A program made the position numbers and the translations under genes. Shown here in pieces: positions 24,263 to 32,828 of a DNA stretch of 64,000 bases. Position 1 is the first letter of the stretch; every line of letters starts with the position of its first letter. Source of the stretch: DASZVB01 sp035545855 (GTDB taxonomy: Bacteria > Myxococcota_A > Polyangia > Polyangiales > Polyangiaceae); NCBI GenBank assembly GCA_035545855.1, contig DASZXK010000069.1:13192-77191 (forward strand), written 5' to 3'. The notes under the pieces were generated by a model. That model saw only the letters and a program-made list of their open reading frames with translations. It was not told the DNA's origin and did not search any database.

Positions 24263-26421
24263 CTCCCGGGAGCACCGCGACGTCCGCAGCGACGAAGGCG
24301 CGCGCGGATGCCCGGGCGGAGCGGCCGCGGCGCGTGGTCGTCGTGGGGAACCCGAACGTCGGAAAGACGTCCATCTGGAACCGGCTCGCGCGCGAGAACG
24401 CGCGGGTGGGCAACTACGCCGGGGTCACCGTCGAGCGCCGCGTCGGACGCCTGATGCCCGCGGAGGGCGACGCCACGGAGGTGGAGCTCTCGGACGTCCC
24501 CGGCGCGTACTCGCTCTCGGCCCGGTCCGCCGAGGAGCAGATCGCCATCGGCTCGGTCCTCGGCATCTTCGGGGATCCCGCCCCGGACCTCGTGCTCGTC
24601 GTGGTGGACGCGGGCCAGCTCGTTCGAAACCTGTATCTCGTCGTCCAGCTGCTCGAGCTCGGGGTTCCGAGCGTCCTCGCCCTGAACATGATCGACGAGG
24701 CCGCCGAGAACCCGCCCAGGCCCGAGGCCATCTCGCGTCTCTTCGGCGTGCCCTGCGTCGCCACGAACGGACGGACCGGCGAGGGACTCGGCGAGCTGAC
24801 GGAGGTGCTGCGGAAGACGCTCAAAGCTCCGCGTCCGGGGCGCGTGGAAGTGAAGTATCCCGAGGCTCTGCGGGCGGACGTCGATCGAGTGGCGGACGCG
24901 CTCCCTTCCGTCCTCCGCAGCTCGGTCGAACGCGATCGGGCCCTCGCGCGCTGGGCGCTCGTGAGCATCGACGACGACGACGAGCTCGTCGGCATCGACC
25001 CGGGGCTCCGGGAACGCGTCGGCGACGTCCGTCGCGCCGCCGGCGCCCGCGACCTCGACCAGGAGATCATCGCCTCGCGCTACGCTTTTCTGGACGAGCA
25101 CGCGCCGGCGCTCTTCGCGCGAGGGACGGAGACCGCGCCGGTCCGCACGCGCACCGAGCGGCTCGATCGGTTCTTCATTCATCCCGTGTGGGGTTTCCTG
25201 GTCTTCGTCCTCGTGATGACGGTGCTCTTCCAGGCGCTGTTCTCCTGGGCCGAGCCCGGGATCCACGCCATCGAATGGGCGGTGCGGGAGCTCTCGGCCC
25301 TCGCCGAGCGCGCGCTCCCGGAATCGACGTTCCGCGACTTCGTCGTGCAGGGGCTCCTCGGAGGCGTGGGCAACGTCATCGTGTTCCTGCCGCAGATCGC
25401 GCTTCTGTTCGTCCTCGTCGGACTCCTAGAAGACTCGGGGTACATGGCGCGGGTCGCGTACCTCATGGACCGGGTCATGCGGGCGCTCGGCTTGCACGGG
25501 CGCGCGTTCGTTCCGATGCTCTCGGGGTTCGCCTGCGCGATCCCGGCGATCCTGGCGACCCGGACGATGGAGCGGAGGCGCGATCGCATCCTGACGATGC
25601 TCGTCGTGCCGCTGATGACGTGCTCGGCGCGCTTGCCCGTCTACACGCTCGTGATCGCGGCGCTGATCCCGCCCCGGACGGTGCTCGGAATCGTCCCGGT
25701 GCAGGCAGTCATCCTCGTCGCGATGTACTTCTTCGCGACGATGATGGCGCTCGTCGCGGCCGCCGTCCTCGGGCGGACCGTCGTCCGCGGAACGAAGGTC
25801 CCTCTCATCCTCGAGCTGCCGCCGTACCGGATGCCGTCCGCGGAGGCGACGCTCCGGATGACCTGGGAACGATGTCGCGCGTTCCTTCGGGACGCGGGCA
25901 CGACGATCCTCGCGTGCACCGTGGTCCTCTGGGTCCTCCTCTCCCATCCGAAGCCCGACCACGTGCCGCCGGGTGCGACCCCCCAGGAAACCGCCGCGAT
26001 CGCGATCCGGGAGAGCTGGGGCGGGCGCCTCGGCCGGGCGATCGAGCCCGCGATCCGACCCCTCGGGTTCGACTGGAAGATCGGCGTCGGGCTCGTCGGC
26101 GCGTTCGCCGCGCGCGAGGTCTTCGTATCCACGATGGGGATCGTCGAAGGCGTCGGTGGCGCCGATGACGCCGCGTTGCCGCTGCGCGAGCGCATCCAGA
26201 GGGAGACTCGCCCCGACGGAACGCCGGCGTACTCCGCCCTCACGGGTCTGTCGCTCCTCGTGTTCTTCGCGATCGCCTGCCAGTGCATGAGCACGCTGGT
26301 GCTCGTCCGCAAGGAATCGGGGACCTGGAAATGGCCTGCCGTCCTCTTCGCGTACACGGCCGTGCTCGCGTGGACTCTCTCCTTCGCGGTGTATCAGGGC
26401 GGCCGATTGCTCGGCTTCTGA
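24259..26421 (+). CDS. feoB: Ferrous iron transporter B
   Basis: A 720-residue Fe(II) transporter with an N-terminal GTPase and a membrane domain. GTPase motifs: G1 GNPNVGKTS (30-38), G2 in GNYAGVTVE, G3 DVPG (79-82) and G4 NMID (143-146). The membrane part starts near residue 305 (VWGFLVFVLVMTVLFQALF) and contains the two gate regions (GFACAIPAILATRTMERRRDR and the later GAFAAREVFVSTM). A GTG start overlaps feoA. No feoC is present; the next gene is convergent. Confidence 0.97.
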   Translation: MTPGSTATSAATKARADARAERPRRVVVVGNPNVGKTSIWNRLARENARVGNYAGVTVERRVGRLMPAEGDATEVELSDVPGAYSLSARSAEEQIAIGSVLGIFGDPAPDLVLVVVDAGQLVRNLYLVVQLLELGVPSVLALNMIDEAAENPPRPEAISRLFGVPCVATNGRTGEGLGELTEVLRKTLKAPRPGRVEVKYPEALRADVDRVADALPSVLRSSVERDRALARWALVSIDDDDELVGIDPGLRERVGDVRRAAGARDLDQEIIASRYAFLDEHAPALFARGTETAPVRTRTERLDRFFIHPVWGFLVFVLVMTVLFQALFSWAEPGIHAIEWAVRELSALAERALPESTFRDFVVQGLLGGVGNVIVFLPQIALLFVLVGLLEDSGYMARVAYLMDRVMRALGLHGRAFVPMLSGFACAIPAILATRTMERRRDRILTMLVVPLMTCSARLPVYTLVIAALIPPRTVLGIVPVQAVILVAMYFFATMMALVAAAVLGRTVVRGTKVPLILELPPYRMPSAEATLRMTWERCRAFLRDAGTTILACTVVLWVLLSHPKPDHVPPGATPQETAAIAIRESWGGRLGRAIEPAIRPLGFDWKIGVGLVGAFAAREVFVSTMGIVEGVGGADDAALPLRERIQRETRPDGTPAYSALTGLSLLVFFAIACQCMSTLVLVRKESGTWKWPAVLFAYTAVLAWTLSFAVYQGGRLLGF

Positions 26422-26440
26422 CGCGCAGCCGCGGCTCCGC

Positions 26441-27358
26441 TCAGAACCGGCCCGAGAACGTCGCGACGGCGCCGTCCTGGCGGGGCGCCACGTCGAAATG
26501 CGCCGACTCCTCCGGCTCGGCCGCGTGTTCGCTCTTCGGCTGCGAGAGGAAGAACAGCGCGACGCCGGCGCCGAGGCCCGCGATCCCGACGCCGAGGGAG
26601 ACGTCCGCGAGCAGGTACTTCGTCTTGATCGAATCCACGTCCGACTGCGCGCAGGAGTGCGTCTGCCCGCAGGAAGAGTCGAGATCGCTCTGCTTGCTCT
26701 TGCCCATCGCGCCGAAGACGACGAAGCCGAGGATGCCGGCGGCCCCGACGCCACCCGCGACGTACGCGTAGGGACGGAGCGGCCCGGGGCCCGAGGACGC
26801 GCCCTCGTCGACCTTCGGCTCGGGCTCGGGGGTGCCGTGCCCGTACGGGTCCTCGACCTTCGCTTCCTCCTTCGCGGGGGCAAAGCTCGCGTTGATGACG
26901 CGGTCCTTCTCGCCTTTCCGGATCTCGATCTCCTTCACCAGCGGAGGGGCACCCTCGATGGTGAACTCGAACTTGTGCGTGCCCGGATCGACCTGGACGC
27001 TCTCGTCTCCGATCTCCGTGACGAGGGGGTCCCCGTCGACGGTGACCTTGACCGCCTTCTCGTCTTCACCCTTCCGGTTCTTCACGGAGAAGGAAACGGT
27101 CGGGATCTCGTGGGACACCTCGGTGAGCCACTCGCCGCAGTCGGTCCGCACGAACGCGGGACACGCTTCCGAGGCGCACACCGAGAGCTGCTCCTGCGCC
27201 TGGATCAGCCTGCCGTTCGCGCGCTGCTCCTGGCTCTTCTCGTAGGCCGAAGCACACTCGGCCTTGGTGGGATCCGCGAGCGCGGAGCGCGCCGACGAGA
27301 GCACCCCGGCGAGCACGAGCAGGGACGCGAAAGCCGAGGAACGCGGGTCGCGAAGCAT
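26441..27358 (-). CDS. PEGA-like exported protein, partner of a Ser/Thr kinase
   Basis: A 305-residue protein with a signal peptide (1-28) and a short Cys-bearing helical region with CASEACPAFVRTDC. A beta domain follows (about 88-165, VKVTVDGDPLVTE, VQVDPGTHKFEF) like PEGA modules of surface proteins. After a Pro/Glu linker come two membrane helices (near 198-217 and 255-275) flanking a Cys pair. The architecture recurs in Polyangia, often beside Ser/Thr kinases. It lies 67 bases downstream of the kinase gene. No enzyme motif is seen; an envelope sensor role is inferred. Confidence 0.75.
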   Translation of the reverse strand: MLRDPRSSAFASLLVLAGVLSSARSALADPTKAECASAYEKSQEQRANGRLIQAQEQLSVCASEACPAFVRTDCGEWLTEVSHEIPTVSFSVKNRKGEDEKAVKVTVDGDPLVTEIGDESVQVDPGTHKFEFTIEGAPPLVKEIEIRKGEKDRVINASFAPAKEEAKVEDPYGHGTPEPEPKVDEGASSGPGPLRPYAYVAGGVGAAGILGFVVFGAMGKSKQSDLDSSCGQTHSCAQSDVDSIKTKYLLADVSLGVGIAGLGAGVALFFLSQPKSEHAAEPEESAHFDVAPRQDGAVATFSGRF

Positions 27359-27425
27359 GGATGCCCGAGTCTACCTCGCGAGTCCTCGAAGCGACAGCCG
27401 CCCGCGGAAGGCGGGCGCGCGCGCC

Positions 27426-29084
27426 TCAGAAGCAGCCGGGTTTGACGCGCTTGATGCCGTTCGGATCGATGAAGAACGGCGGATCGCAGAGCCCCGGCTT
27501 CGCCGAGGCGGCGGCATGGGGAGCGCGGCGACGACCGCTCGAGGCCCCGGGCGCTTCGTCGGGGGGCGCGGCCGGGAGGTCCGAGATGTCGACGCCCTTC
27601 TCTTCGCTCTCCGCCGCGGGAGCCGCCGCGCTGGGGCTCGCGCCGGGACCGGGGGATTCCGTCGTCGCGCGAGGAAACGGCGCCTGCGCAGCGGGCGAAG
27701 GCCCGCCCTCGATGACCCGCGGCGCCTCGTGCCCACGCCCGAAGAGGTAGAACGCGAGCACGCCACCGCCGAGACACGCGGCGAGCGCGCCGATGAGCAT
27801 CGCGGCCGTGTTCGAGCGCGGCGGAGGGGGCTTCGGCAGCGACGCGGGCGCGGCCGGCACGGGCACGGCGAGACTCGCGACCTTCGAGGTCGACGCGCCG
27901 GTCACGTGCGACTTGGACGATCGCTCCTCGAGGTCCTTCTCCAGCTTCGGCGGCGGCGGGATCGGGGGCGGCGGGATCCGCGGTCGCGAGCCCGACACGG
28001 GCTGGACGGCGCTCGACGTGAGGTCCGGCTTCACCGACGGCGGGCTCGTCTCGCCCTCGGGCTCGCGCTCGAGACGCGCGAGATCTTCGGGATTCGTCGA
28101 GATGCCCTCGATCTCCTGGACGAGCGTGGTCCGCTTCTCGAGATCGGGCCCGCCGAAACGTTCCACCCACTCTCCGACCGCGCGCGCCGTCGCGAGTGGA
28201 ACGGACGCCTCGAGATCGATCGCGAACTCCCTCGCCGTCTGGTAGCGACGGTCGGGGCTCCGCTCGAGGGCCTTCATCACGACGGCGTTCAGCGTGTCGG
28301 GGACTTCCGGGAGGACCGACTTCGGCTCCGGGATGTCCGCCGCGACGACCTTCGCGAAGATCTCGCCCGCGTCCGAGCCCTCGAACAGGCGCTTCCCCGT
28401 GAGCGCCTCCCAGAGGACGACGCCCGCGGCGAAGAGGTCCGTCCTCCGGTCGACGGGCTTTCCGTTGAGCTGCTCCGGGGACATGTAGGAGAGCTTCCCC
28501 TTCATCTGCCCGTCACGAGTCGAGTGCGACCGCAGCGCGGCCTTCGCGACGCCGAAGTCCAGCACGCGCGCGACGCCGTCCGAACCGACGAGCACGTTCT
28601 GCGGAGAGACGTCCCGGTGCACGATGTTGAGCGGCTCTCTCCGCTCGCTCTTCGCCTCGTGCGCCGCGTGCAGACCGTTCAGCATGCCGGCGATGACCGC
28701 CGCGACGATGCCCGGAGGGACGAAGGCCCCCTCTTTCCGCGTGTTCCGCACGAGCCGCGCGAGGCTTTCGCCGGCAACGTACTCCATGACGAGAAACACC
28801 TCGTTCGGCATCGTGACGACGTCGAGCGTCGTGACGACGTTCGGGTGCTGGACGCGCGAGGCGAGCCGAGCTTCGTCCAGGAACATCCCGACGAACTCGG
28901 GATCCTTCGAGTACTGCGGGTGGAGGCGCTTGATGGCGACCGTACGCGAGAAGCCGACCGGCCCCACGAGACGGGCGACGTGGACCGTCGCCATGCCTCC
29001 CGCCGCGATCTCGCCGAACAGCGCGTAGCGCCCGATGACCTTCGGCCGGACCGAAGGCTTGCTACGAGCCGCCTGCTCTACCAT
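27426..29084 (-). CDS. Transmembrane Hanks-type Ser/Thr protein kinase
   Basis: A 552-residue eukaryote-like kinase. Catalytic residues are all present: glycine loop GEIAAGGMATV (24-34), Lys52, Glu71, HRD 156-158 with VSPQN, DFG 176-178 and SPEQ 202-205. A Pro-rich linker leads to one membrane helix (426-448) and an extracytoplasmic Pro/Ala tail ending CDPPFFIDPNGIKRVKPGCF. I know that Cys-bracketed ending from other Polyangia kinases and take it as a small disulfide-closed cap. Probably cotranscribed with the PEGA-like gene; divergent from mpg. Confidence 0.95.
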   Translation of the reverse strand: MVEQAARSKPSVRPKVIGRYALFGEIAAGGMATVHVARLVGPVGFSRTVAIKRLHPQYSKDPEFVGMFLDEARLASRVQHPNVVTTLDVVTMPNEVFLVMEYVAGESLARLVRNTRKEGAFVPPGIVAAVIAGMLNGLHAAHEAKSERREPLNIVHRDVSPQNVLVGSDGVARVLDFGVAKAALRSHSTRDGQMKGKLSYMSPEQLNGKPVDRRTDLFAAGVVLWEALTGKRLFEGSDAGEIFAKVVAADIPEPKSVLPEVPDTLNAVVMKALERSPDRRYQTAREFAIDLEASVPLATARAVGEWVERFGGPDLEKRTTLVQEIEGISTNPEDLARLEREPEGETSPPSVKPDLTSSAVQPVSGSRPRIPPPPIPPPPKLEKDLEERSSKSHVTGASTSKVASLAVPVPAAPASLPKPPPPRSNTAAMLIGALAACLGGGVLAFYLFGRGHEAPRVIEGGPSPAAQAPFPRATTESPGPGASPSAAAPAAESEEKGVDISDLPAAPPDEAPGASSGRRRAPHAAASAKPGLCDPPFFIDPNGIKRVKPGCF

Positions 29085-29100
29085 CCGCTTCAGTGGAATC

Positions 29101-29125
29101 TACCAGATGGTCGGGGCATCTGGTA
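29101..29125. promoter_or_regulatory. 9-bp inverted repeat between kinase and mpg (candidate operator)
   Basis: TACCAGATG (29101-29109) and CATCTGGTA (29117-29125) flank a 7-base spacer in the 54-base divergent interval, so a bound protein could affect both the kinase and the mpg-coaBC operon. Confidence 0.5.
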
Positions 29126-29138
29126 ATCGAGGGAGCCG

Positions 29139-29837
29139 ATGTACGAGGCTCTGTCCCCGGATGCCACAATCAACGGTGGCGCCGCCTCCGCCGCGCTCCG
29201 GAAGCCGCTTCCGCGCGGCTTCTACGCGCGCCCGACCACCCTCGTCGCCGCGGACGCGATCGGCAAGTTCCTCGTCTCGCGGAGTGCGGATGGAGTCGCG
29301 GTCGGCCGGATCGTCGAGACGGAGGCGTACCTCGGGCCGGAGGATCGCGCCGCGCACAGTCACGGCGGTCGTCGAACGGCGCGCACGGAGGCGATGTGGG
29401 GAGCGCCTGGGCACGCGTATGTGTTCATGATTTACGGAATGCACTTCCACTTCAACTTGGTGACTGCGAGAAAAGGAGCGCCGGAGGCCGTGCTGATTCG
29501 AGCGGTCGAGCCCGTGGTGGGAGCGGAGCTGATGTCGGCGCGGCGAGCCGTGGACGTGGCGCGGCGCGAGCTCACGAACGGACCGGGCAAGCTCTGCGAG
29601 GCCTTCGCGATCGGGAGAGACGACTACGGCCTGGACCTCTGCGACGCGTCGAGTCGTCTGTTCCTCGCGGACGGTCCTCCCTCGCCGCGGGTCGCGCGCT
29701 CGGCGCGAATCGGCGTCGATTACGCCGGGATCTGGGCGAACGAGCCCCTCAGATACTTCGATCCCGAGAGCCGCTACGTGGCCGCGCGGACGCGAACGCG
29801 AACGCGAACGCGAACGCGAAGAAGAGCGGCGGCATGA
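29139..29837 (+). CDS. mpg: DNA-3-methyladenine glycosylase (AAG/MPG family)
   Basis: A 232-residue base-excision enzyme that removes alkylated purines. Family features: RPTTLVAADAIGKFLVSR, the catalytic IVETEAYLGPEDRAAHS with Glu as general base, RTEAMWGAPGHAYVFMIYGMHF (intercalating Tyr region), VLIRAVEP and NGPGKLCEAF. It ends in a Thr-Arg repeat encoded by a hexanucleotide repeat, not part of the fold. Its stop overlaps the coaBC ATG. Confidence 0.95.
   Translation: MYEALSPDATINGGAASAALRKPLPRGFYARPTTLVAADAIGKFLVSRSADGVAVGRIVETEAYLGPEDRAAHSHGGRRTARTEAMWGAPGHAYVFMIYGMHFHFNLVTARKGAPEAVLIRAVEPVVGAELMSARRAVDVARRELTNGPGKLCEAFAIGRDDYGLDLCDASSRLFLADGPPSPRVARSARIGVDYAGIWANEPLRYFDPESRYVAARTRTRTRTRTRRRAAA
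29790..29819. repeat. Five tandem copies of ACGCGA in the 3' end of mpg
   Basis: A perfect 30-base hexanucleotide array encoding alternating Arg and Thr. Copy-number changes would keep the frame, so only the length of the tail would vary. It ends 14 bases before the coaBC ATG and may also influence its translation. Confidence 0.9.
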
Positions 29838-31108
29838 AGGCCCTCGTGGGAAGCCTCGCCGGCAAGCGCATCGTCCTCGGAGTCACCGGGTCGATCGCGG
29901 CGTACAAGGCCGCGATCGTCGCGCGTCTCCTCGTGAAGGAGGGCGCGAGCGTCCTCTGCGTGCTGACGGCAGGGGGCGCGCGATTCGTCGGGGCGGACAC
30001 GTTCTCCGGGCTCACGGGAAACCCCGTGCTCTCGGCCATGTTCGATCCGTCGGACGGCGGGGAGCGGCACATCCTCCTCGCCGGAGACGCGGACCTCGTG
30101 CTCGTCGTTCCCGCGACGGCCGACGCTCTCGCGCGCTTCGCGGCCGGGCGCGCGGACGACCTGCTCGCCGCGACGGTGCTCTCCGCGCGGTGTCCCGTCC
30201 TCGTCGCGCCCGCGATGCACCCGTCGATGTGGTCGCACCCCGCGACGAGGCGGAACGTCGAAACGCTCCAGTCCGACGGACGGACGGAGCTCGTCGGTCC
30301 GGTCGAAGGAGAAGTCGCCTCGGGAGATCGCGGAGAGGGCCGAATGGCGGAGCCCGAGGCGATCGTCGCCCGCGTGGTCGCGCGGCTCTCGGGCGACCCC
30401 GTGCTCGCGGGTCGTCGTGTGATCGTCACCGCGGGTCCGACGGTCGAGGACATCGACGCCGTCCGGTTCCTCGGGAATCGTTCGTCGGGCAAGATGGGCT
30501 TCGCCATCGCCGAGGCGGCGAGGGACCTCGGCGCGGCCGTGACGCTCGTCGCCGGCCCCGTCTCGCTCGAGACCCCGCCCGGGGTCACGCGAGTGGACGT
30601 CCGGAGCGCGCTCGAGCTCGAGGCCGCTCTCGCTCGCGAGCTCCCCGGCGCCGACGCGCTCGTGATGGCCGCGGCCGTCGCGGATTTTCGCCCGAAGACG
30701 CGCGCGGCCGGGAAGCTGAAGCGAGGGGACCAGAAGGAGCTCGCGCTCGCGCTCGTGCAGAACCCCGACATCCTCGCGGGCATCGGGCGTTCGCGGCGCG
30801 GGCACTCGCCGTTCCTCCTCGGGTTCGCCGTGGAGACGGGCACCGACGAGGAGATCGTCCGATACGCGCGCGGCAAACTCGGGACGAAGCGGGTGGACGC
30901 CGTCGTCGCGAACCACGCCGGCGAGTCCCTCGGCCGGGACGACAATCGCGTGCTCATCGTCGACGCGCGCGGCGTGACCCGGGTGCCGCCCGGTCCGAAG
31001 CGCGACGTCGCCCGAGCCGTCGTCCAGTACCTCGGCCGGGCGCTCTCCGGCCGCGCGCCGAGCCCGCGAAGGTCTCCGCGCGCGAAGAGGCGGTCCCGGA
31101 AGACATGA
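29834..31108 (+). CDS. coaBC: Bifunctional phosphopantothenoylcysteine synthetase/decarboxylase
   Basis: A 424-residue CoA-pathway enzyme. The N-terminal CoaC flavoprotein has GVTGSIAAYKA, the His in ERHILLA, and PAMHPSMW (His in place of the more common Asn); the lid reads VASGDRGEGRM, with Ser where E. coli has its catalytic Cys. The C-terminal CoaB has AGPTVEDIDAVRFLGNRSSG, the AAVADFRP loop and GKLKRG. A basic tail closes it. The ATG overlaps mpg and the stop overlaps the CPBP gene. The Ser variant occurs in other bacteria as far as I recall, so activity is still expected. Confidence 0.95.
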   Translation: MKALVGSLAGKRIVLGVTGSIAAYKAAIVARLLVKEGASVLCVLTAGGARFVGADTFSGLTGNPVLSAMFDPSDGGERHILLAGDADLVLVVPATADALARFAAGRADDLLAATVLSARCPVLVAPAMHPSMWSHPATRRNVETLQSDGRTELVGPVEGEVASGDRGEGRMAEPEAIVARVVARLSGDPVLAGRRVIVTAGPTVEDIDAVRFLGNRSSGKMGFAIAEAARDLGAAVTLVAGPVSLETPPGVTRVDVRSALELEAALARELPGADALVMAAAVADFRPKTRAAGKLKRGDQKELALALVQNPDILAGIGRSRRGHSPFLLGFAVETGTDEEIVRYARGKLGTKRVDAVVANHAGESLGRDDNRVLIVDARGVTRVPPGPKRDVARAVVQYLGRALSGRAPSPRRSPRAKRRSRKT

Positions 31109-31764
31109 AGACCGCCCTGCTCGTCACCGTCGTGGTGGCACTCGCCATGGGGCTCTCGTTCCGCGAGTCCGTCGCCGGCACACCGACCATGTGGGCGCTG
31201 CTCGCCGCGCCGTACGTGGTCCTCGCGGGGGTCGCGCTCCGGAAGCTCGCGCAGGACGGGACGCTCTCCGAGCAACTCCGGCCGCGCGCGGGGGACTTCA
31301 CGATCGGCTTCGTCGTCGCCGGGGTGCTCTACGGCGCGGGCTTCATCGTGCGCCACTTCCTCCTGACGGACGGCTCTCAGCGGTTCGGGTGGCTCCTCCG
31401 GCTCTCCTTCCAGCTCGGCGGGATGCGACCGTCTCCGGCCCTCCTCGGCATCGTGCTCTTCATGGCCCTGCTCGAGGAGCTCGTGTGGCGGGGTCTCGTG
31501 CTGACGTCCGTGACCGAATCGCTCGGGTCACGTCGCGCGCCGCCGGTCGCGGCGTTCGCGTACGGCCTCGCGCACGTGCCGACGATCGTGACGCTCTCGG
31601 ACCCGATCGCGGGGCCGAATCCGACGCTCGTGTTCGCGGCGCTCGGCTGCGGCCTCGTGTGGAGCTTCGGTGCGCAGCTCGCCGGTCGGCTCCCGCCGAT
31701 CGTCGTGTCGCACGCCATCTTCTCCTACTTCGCGTTCTCGACGCTGCTCCCGCGCTTCGGCTGA
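31105..31764 (+). CDS. CPBP-family intramembrane metalloprotease
   Basis: A 219-residue membrane protein starting at ATG 31105, which overlaps the coaBC stop. Six or more hydrophobic helices surround the family motifs EELVWRG (EExxxR), YGLAHVP and VVSHAIFSY, the expected glutamate and histidine metal ligands. Relatives are Rce1-like or bacteriocin-immunity proteases. The substrate is unknown. It is third in the mpg-coaBC-CPBP operon; its stop is 25 bases from the convergent YebC stop. Confidence 0.9.
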   Translation: MKTALLVTVVVALAMGLSFRESVAGTPTMWALLAAPYVVLAGVALRKLAQDGTLSEQLRPRAGDFTIGFVVAGVLYGAGFIVRHFLLTDGSQRFGWLLRLSFQLGGMRPSPALLGIVLFMALLEELVWRGLVLTSVTESLGSRRAPPVAAFAYGLAHVPTIVTLSDPIAGPNPTLVFAALGCGLVWSFGAQLAGRLPPIVVSHAIFSYFAFSTLLPRFG

Positions 31765-31789
31765 ACGCCGCCAGGGACGAGCCGTGCGC

Positions 31790-32545
31790 TCAGGATGCGC
31801 CGGCGATTCGCGTGAGCTCGTCCTCGGGCACGTCGAAGTCGGAGTACACGTTCTGGACGTCGTCGTGATCGTCGAGCGCGTCGGCGAGGTTCAGGCAGAC
31901 CTCTGCGTCCCGCCCCCGCACTTCCTTCTTGTTCTTCGGCACGTAGCCCAAGCGAGAGGACTTCGCCTTGATGCCGGCGCCGTCGAGCGCCGTGGTCACC
32001 TTGTCGACCGCCTCCGGGGGCGTGTAGACGGTCCAGACGTCGCCGTCGTCCGCGTAGTCTTCCGCACCGCCGCCGACGGCCACTTCCATCAGCTGGTCTT
32101 CCGTGGCGGAAGCCTTGTCGAGCACGATGACTCCGCGGCGATCGAACGCCCATGCGGCCGCCCCGCTCCCGCCCATGGCGCCGTTGTGCTTCTCGAAGAT
32201 CTTGCGGAGCTCCGCCGCGGAGCGGTTCCGGTTGTCCGTGGTGCCCTCGACCAGATAGAGCGTTCCCGTCGGGCCGGTGCCTTCGTAGAGGACTTCCTCG
32301 AAGGCCACGCCCTCGATCTCACCCGTACCGCGCTTGACCGCCCGGGTGATGTTGTCGGCCGGCATCTGGGCGGCCTTCGCCTCGTCGATGGCCTTGCGGA
32401 GGCGGGCGTTTCCCGTCGGGTCCCCGCCGCCCATCCGCGCGGCGACGGTGATTTCCTTGATGAGCTTCGTGAAAAGCTTCCCTCGCGCGGCGTCGGTGGC
32501 GCCCTTCTTTCGCTTGATTGTCGCCCACTTGGAATGGCCGCTCAT
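31790..32545 (-). CDS. YebC/PmpR (TACO1) family protein
   Basis: A 251-residue protein from ATG 32545 (MSGHSKWATIKRKKG), with GGGGAG upstream; an upstream in-frame Met is unlikely. The three-domain YebC signature is complete: GHSKWATIKRKKGATDAARGK, the central EVLYEGTGPTGTLYLVEG and AFDRRGVIVL. The family acts at the ribosome on stalled proline-rich nascent chains in some bacteria and has been called a transcription regulator in others. Many polyproline proteins are encoded here, alongside efp. Confidence 0.95.
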   Translation of the reverse strand: MSGHSKWATIKRKKGATDAARGKLFTKLIKEITVAARMGGGDPTGNARLRKAIDEAKAAQMPADNITRAVKRGTGEIEGVAFEEVLYEGTGPTGTLYLVEGTTDNRNRSAAELRKIFEKHNGAMGGSGAAAWAFDRRGVIVLDKASATEDQLMEVAVGGGAEDYADDGDVWTVYTPPEAVDKVTTALDGAGIKAKSSRLGYVPKNKKEVRGRDAEVCLNLADALDDHDDVQNVYSDFDVPEDELTRIAGAS

Positions 32546-32828
32546 TGGTGTCTCCCCGGTTCGGGAGGCCGAAACTAGCCGAGGGAAGCCGAAACGGGAA
32601 TGCCCCACCGGCGGGATTCGACCGCTGGGCCGCCGCGAACCCCGCGCGGCGTATCGAAGCCATTAACTCGCGGAGCTCGCGTGTCGTTGGTGCGTCGGGC
32701 CCTTCCGGTCGGCTTGCTTGGCGAAAACCTCGGCCGGCGAAGCGCAAAAGAGCGAGGAGAACGGAAAGCCCGCGGAAGCGCGGGGGTGGGTCTGGTAGAG
32801 TTTTTCGTTCAGCCGGGAGAATCTTTGG

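Noticed and set aside
32600..32680. A possible tRNA with a TCGAATC T-loop on the minus strand
   Set aside because: The T-stem does not pair when aligned to the invariant loop positions, and no matching acceptor or anticodon arm could be built.
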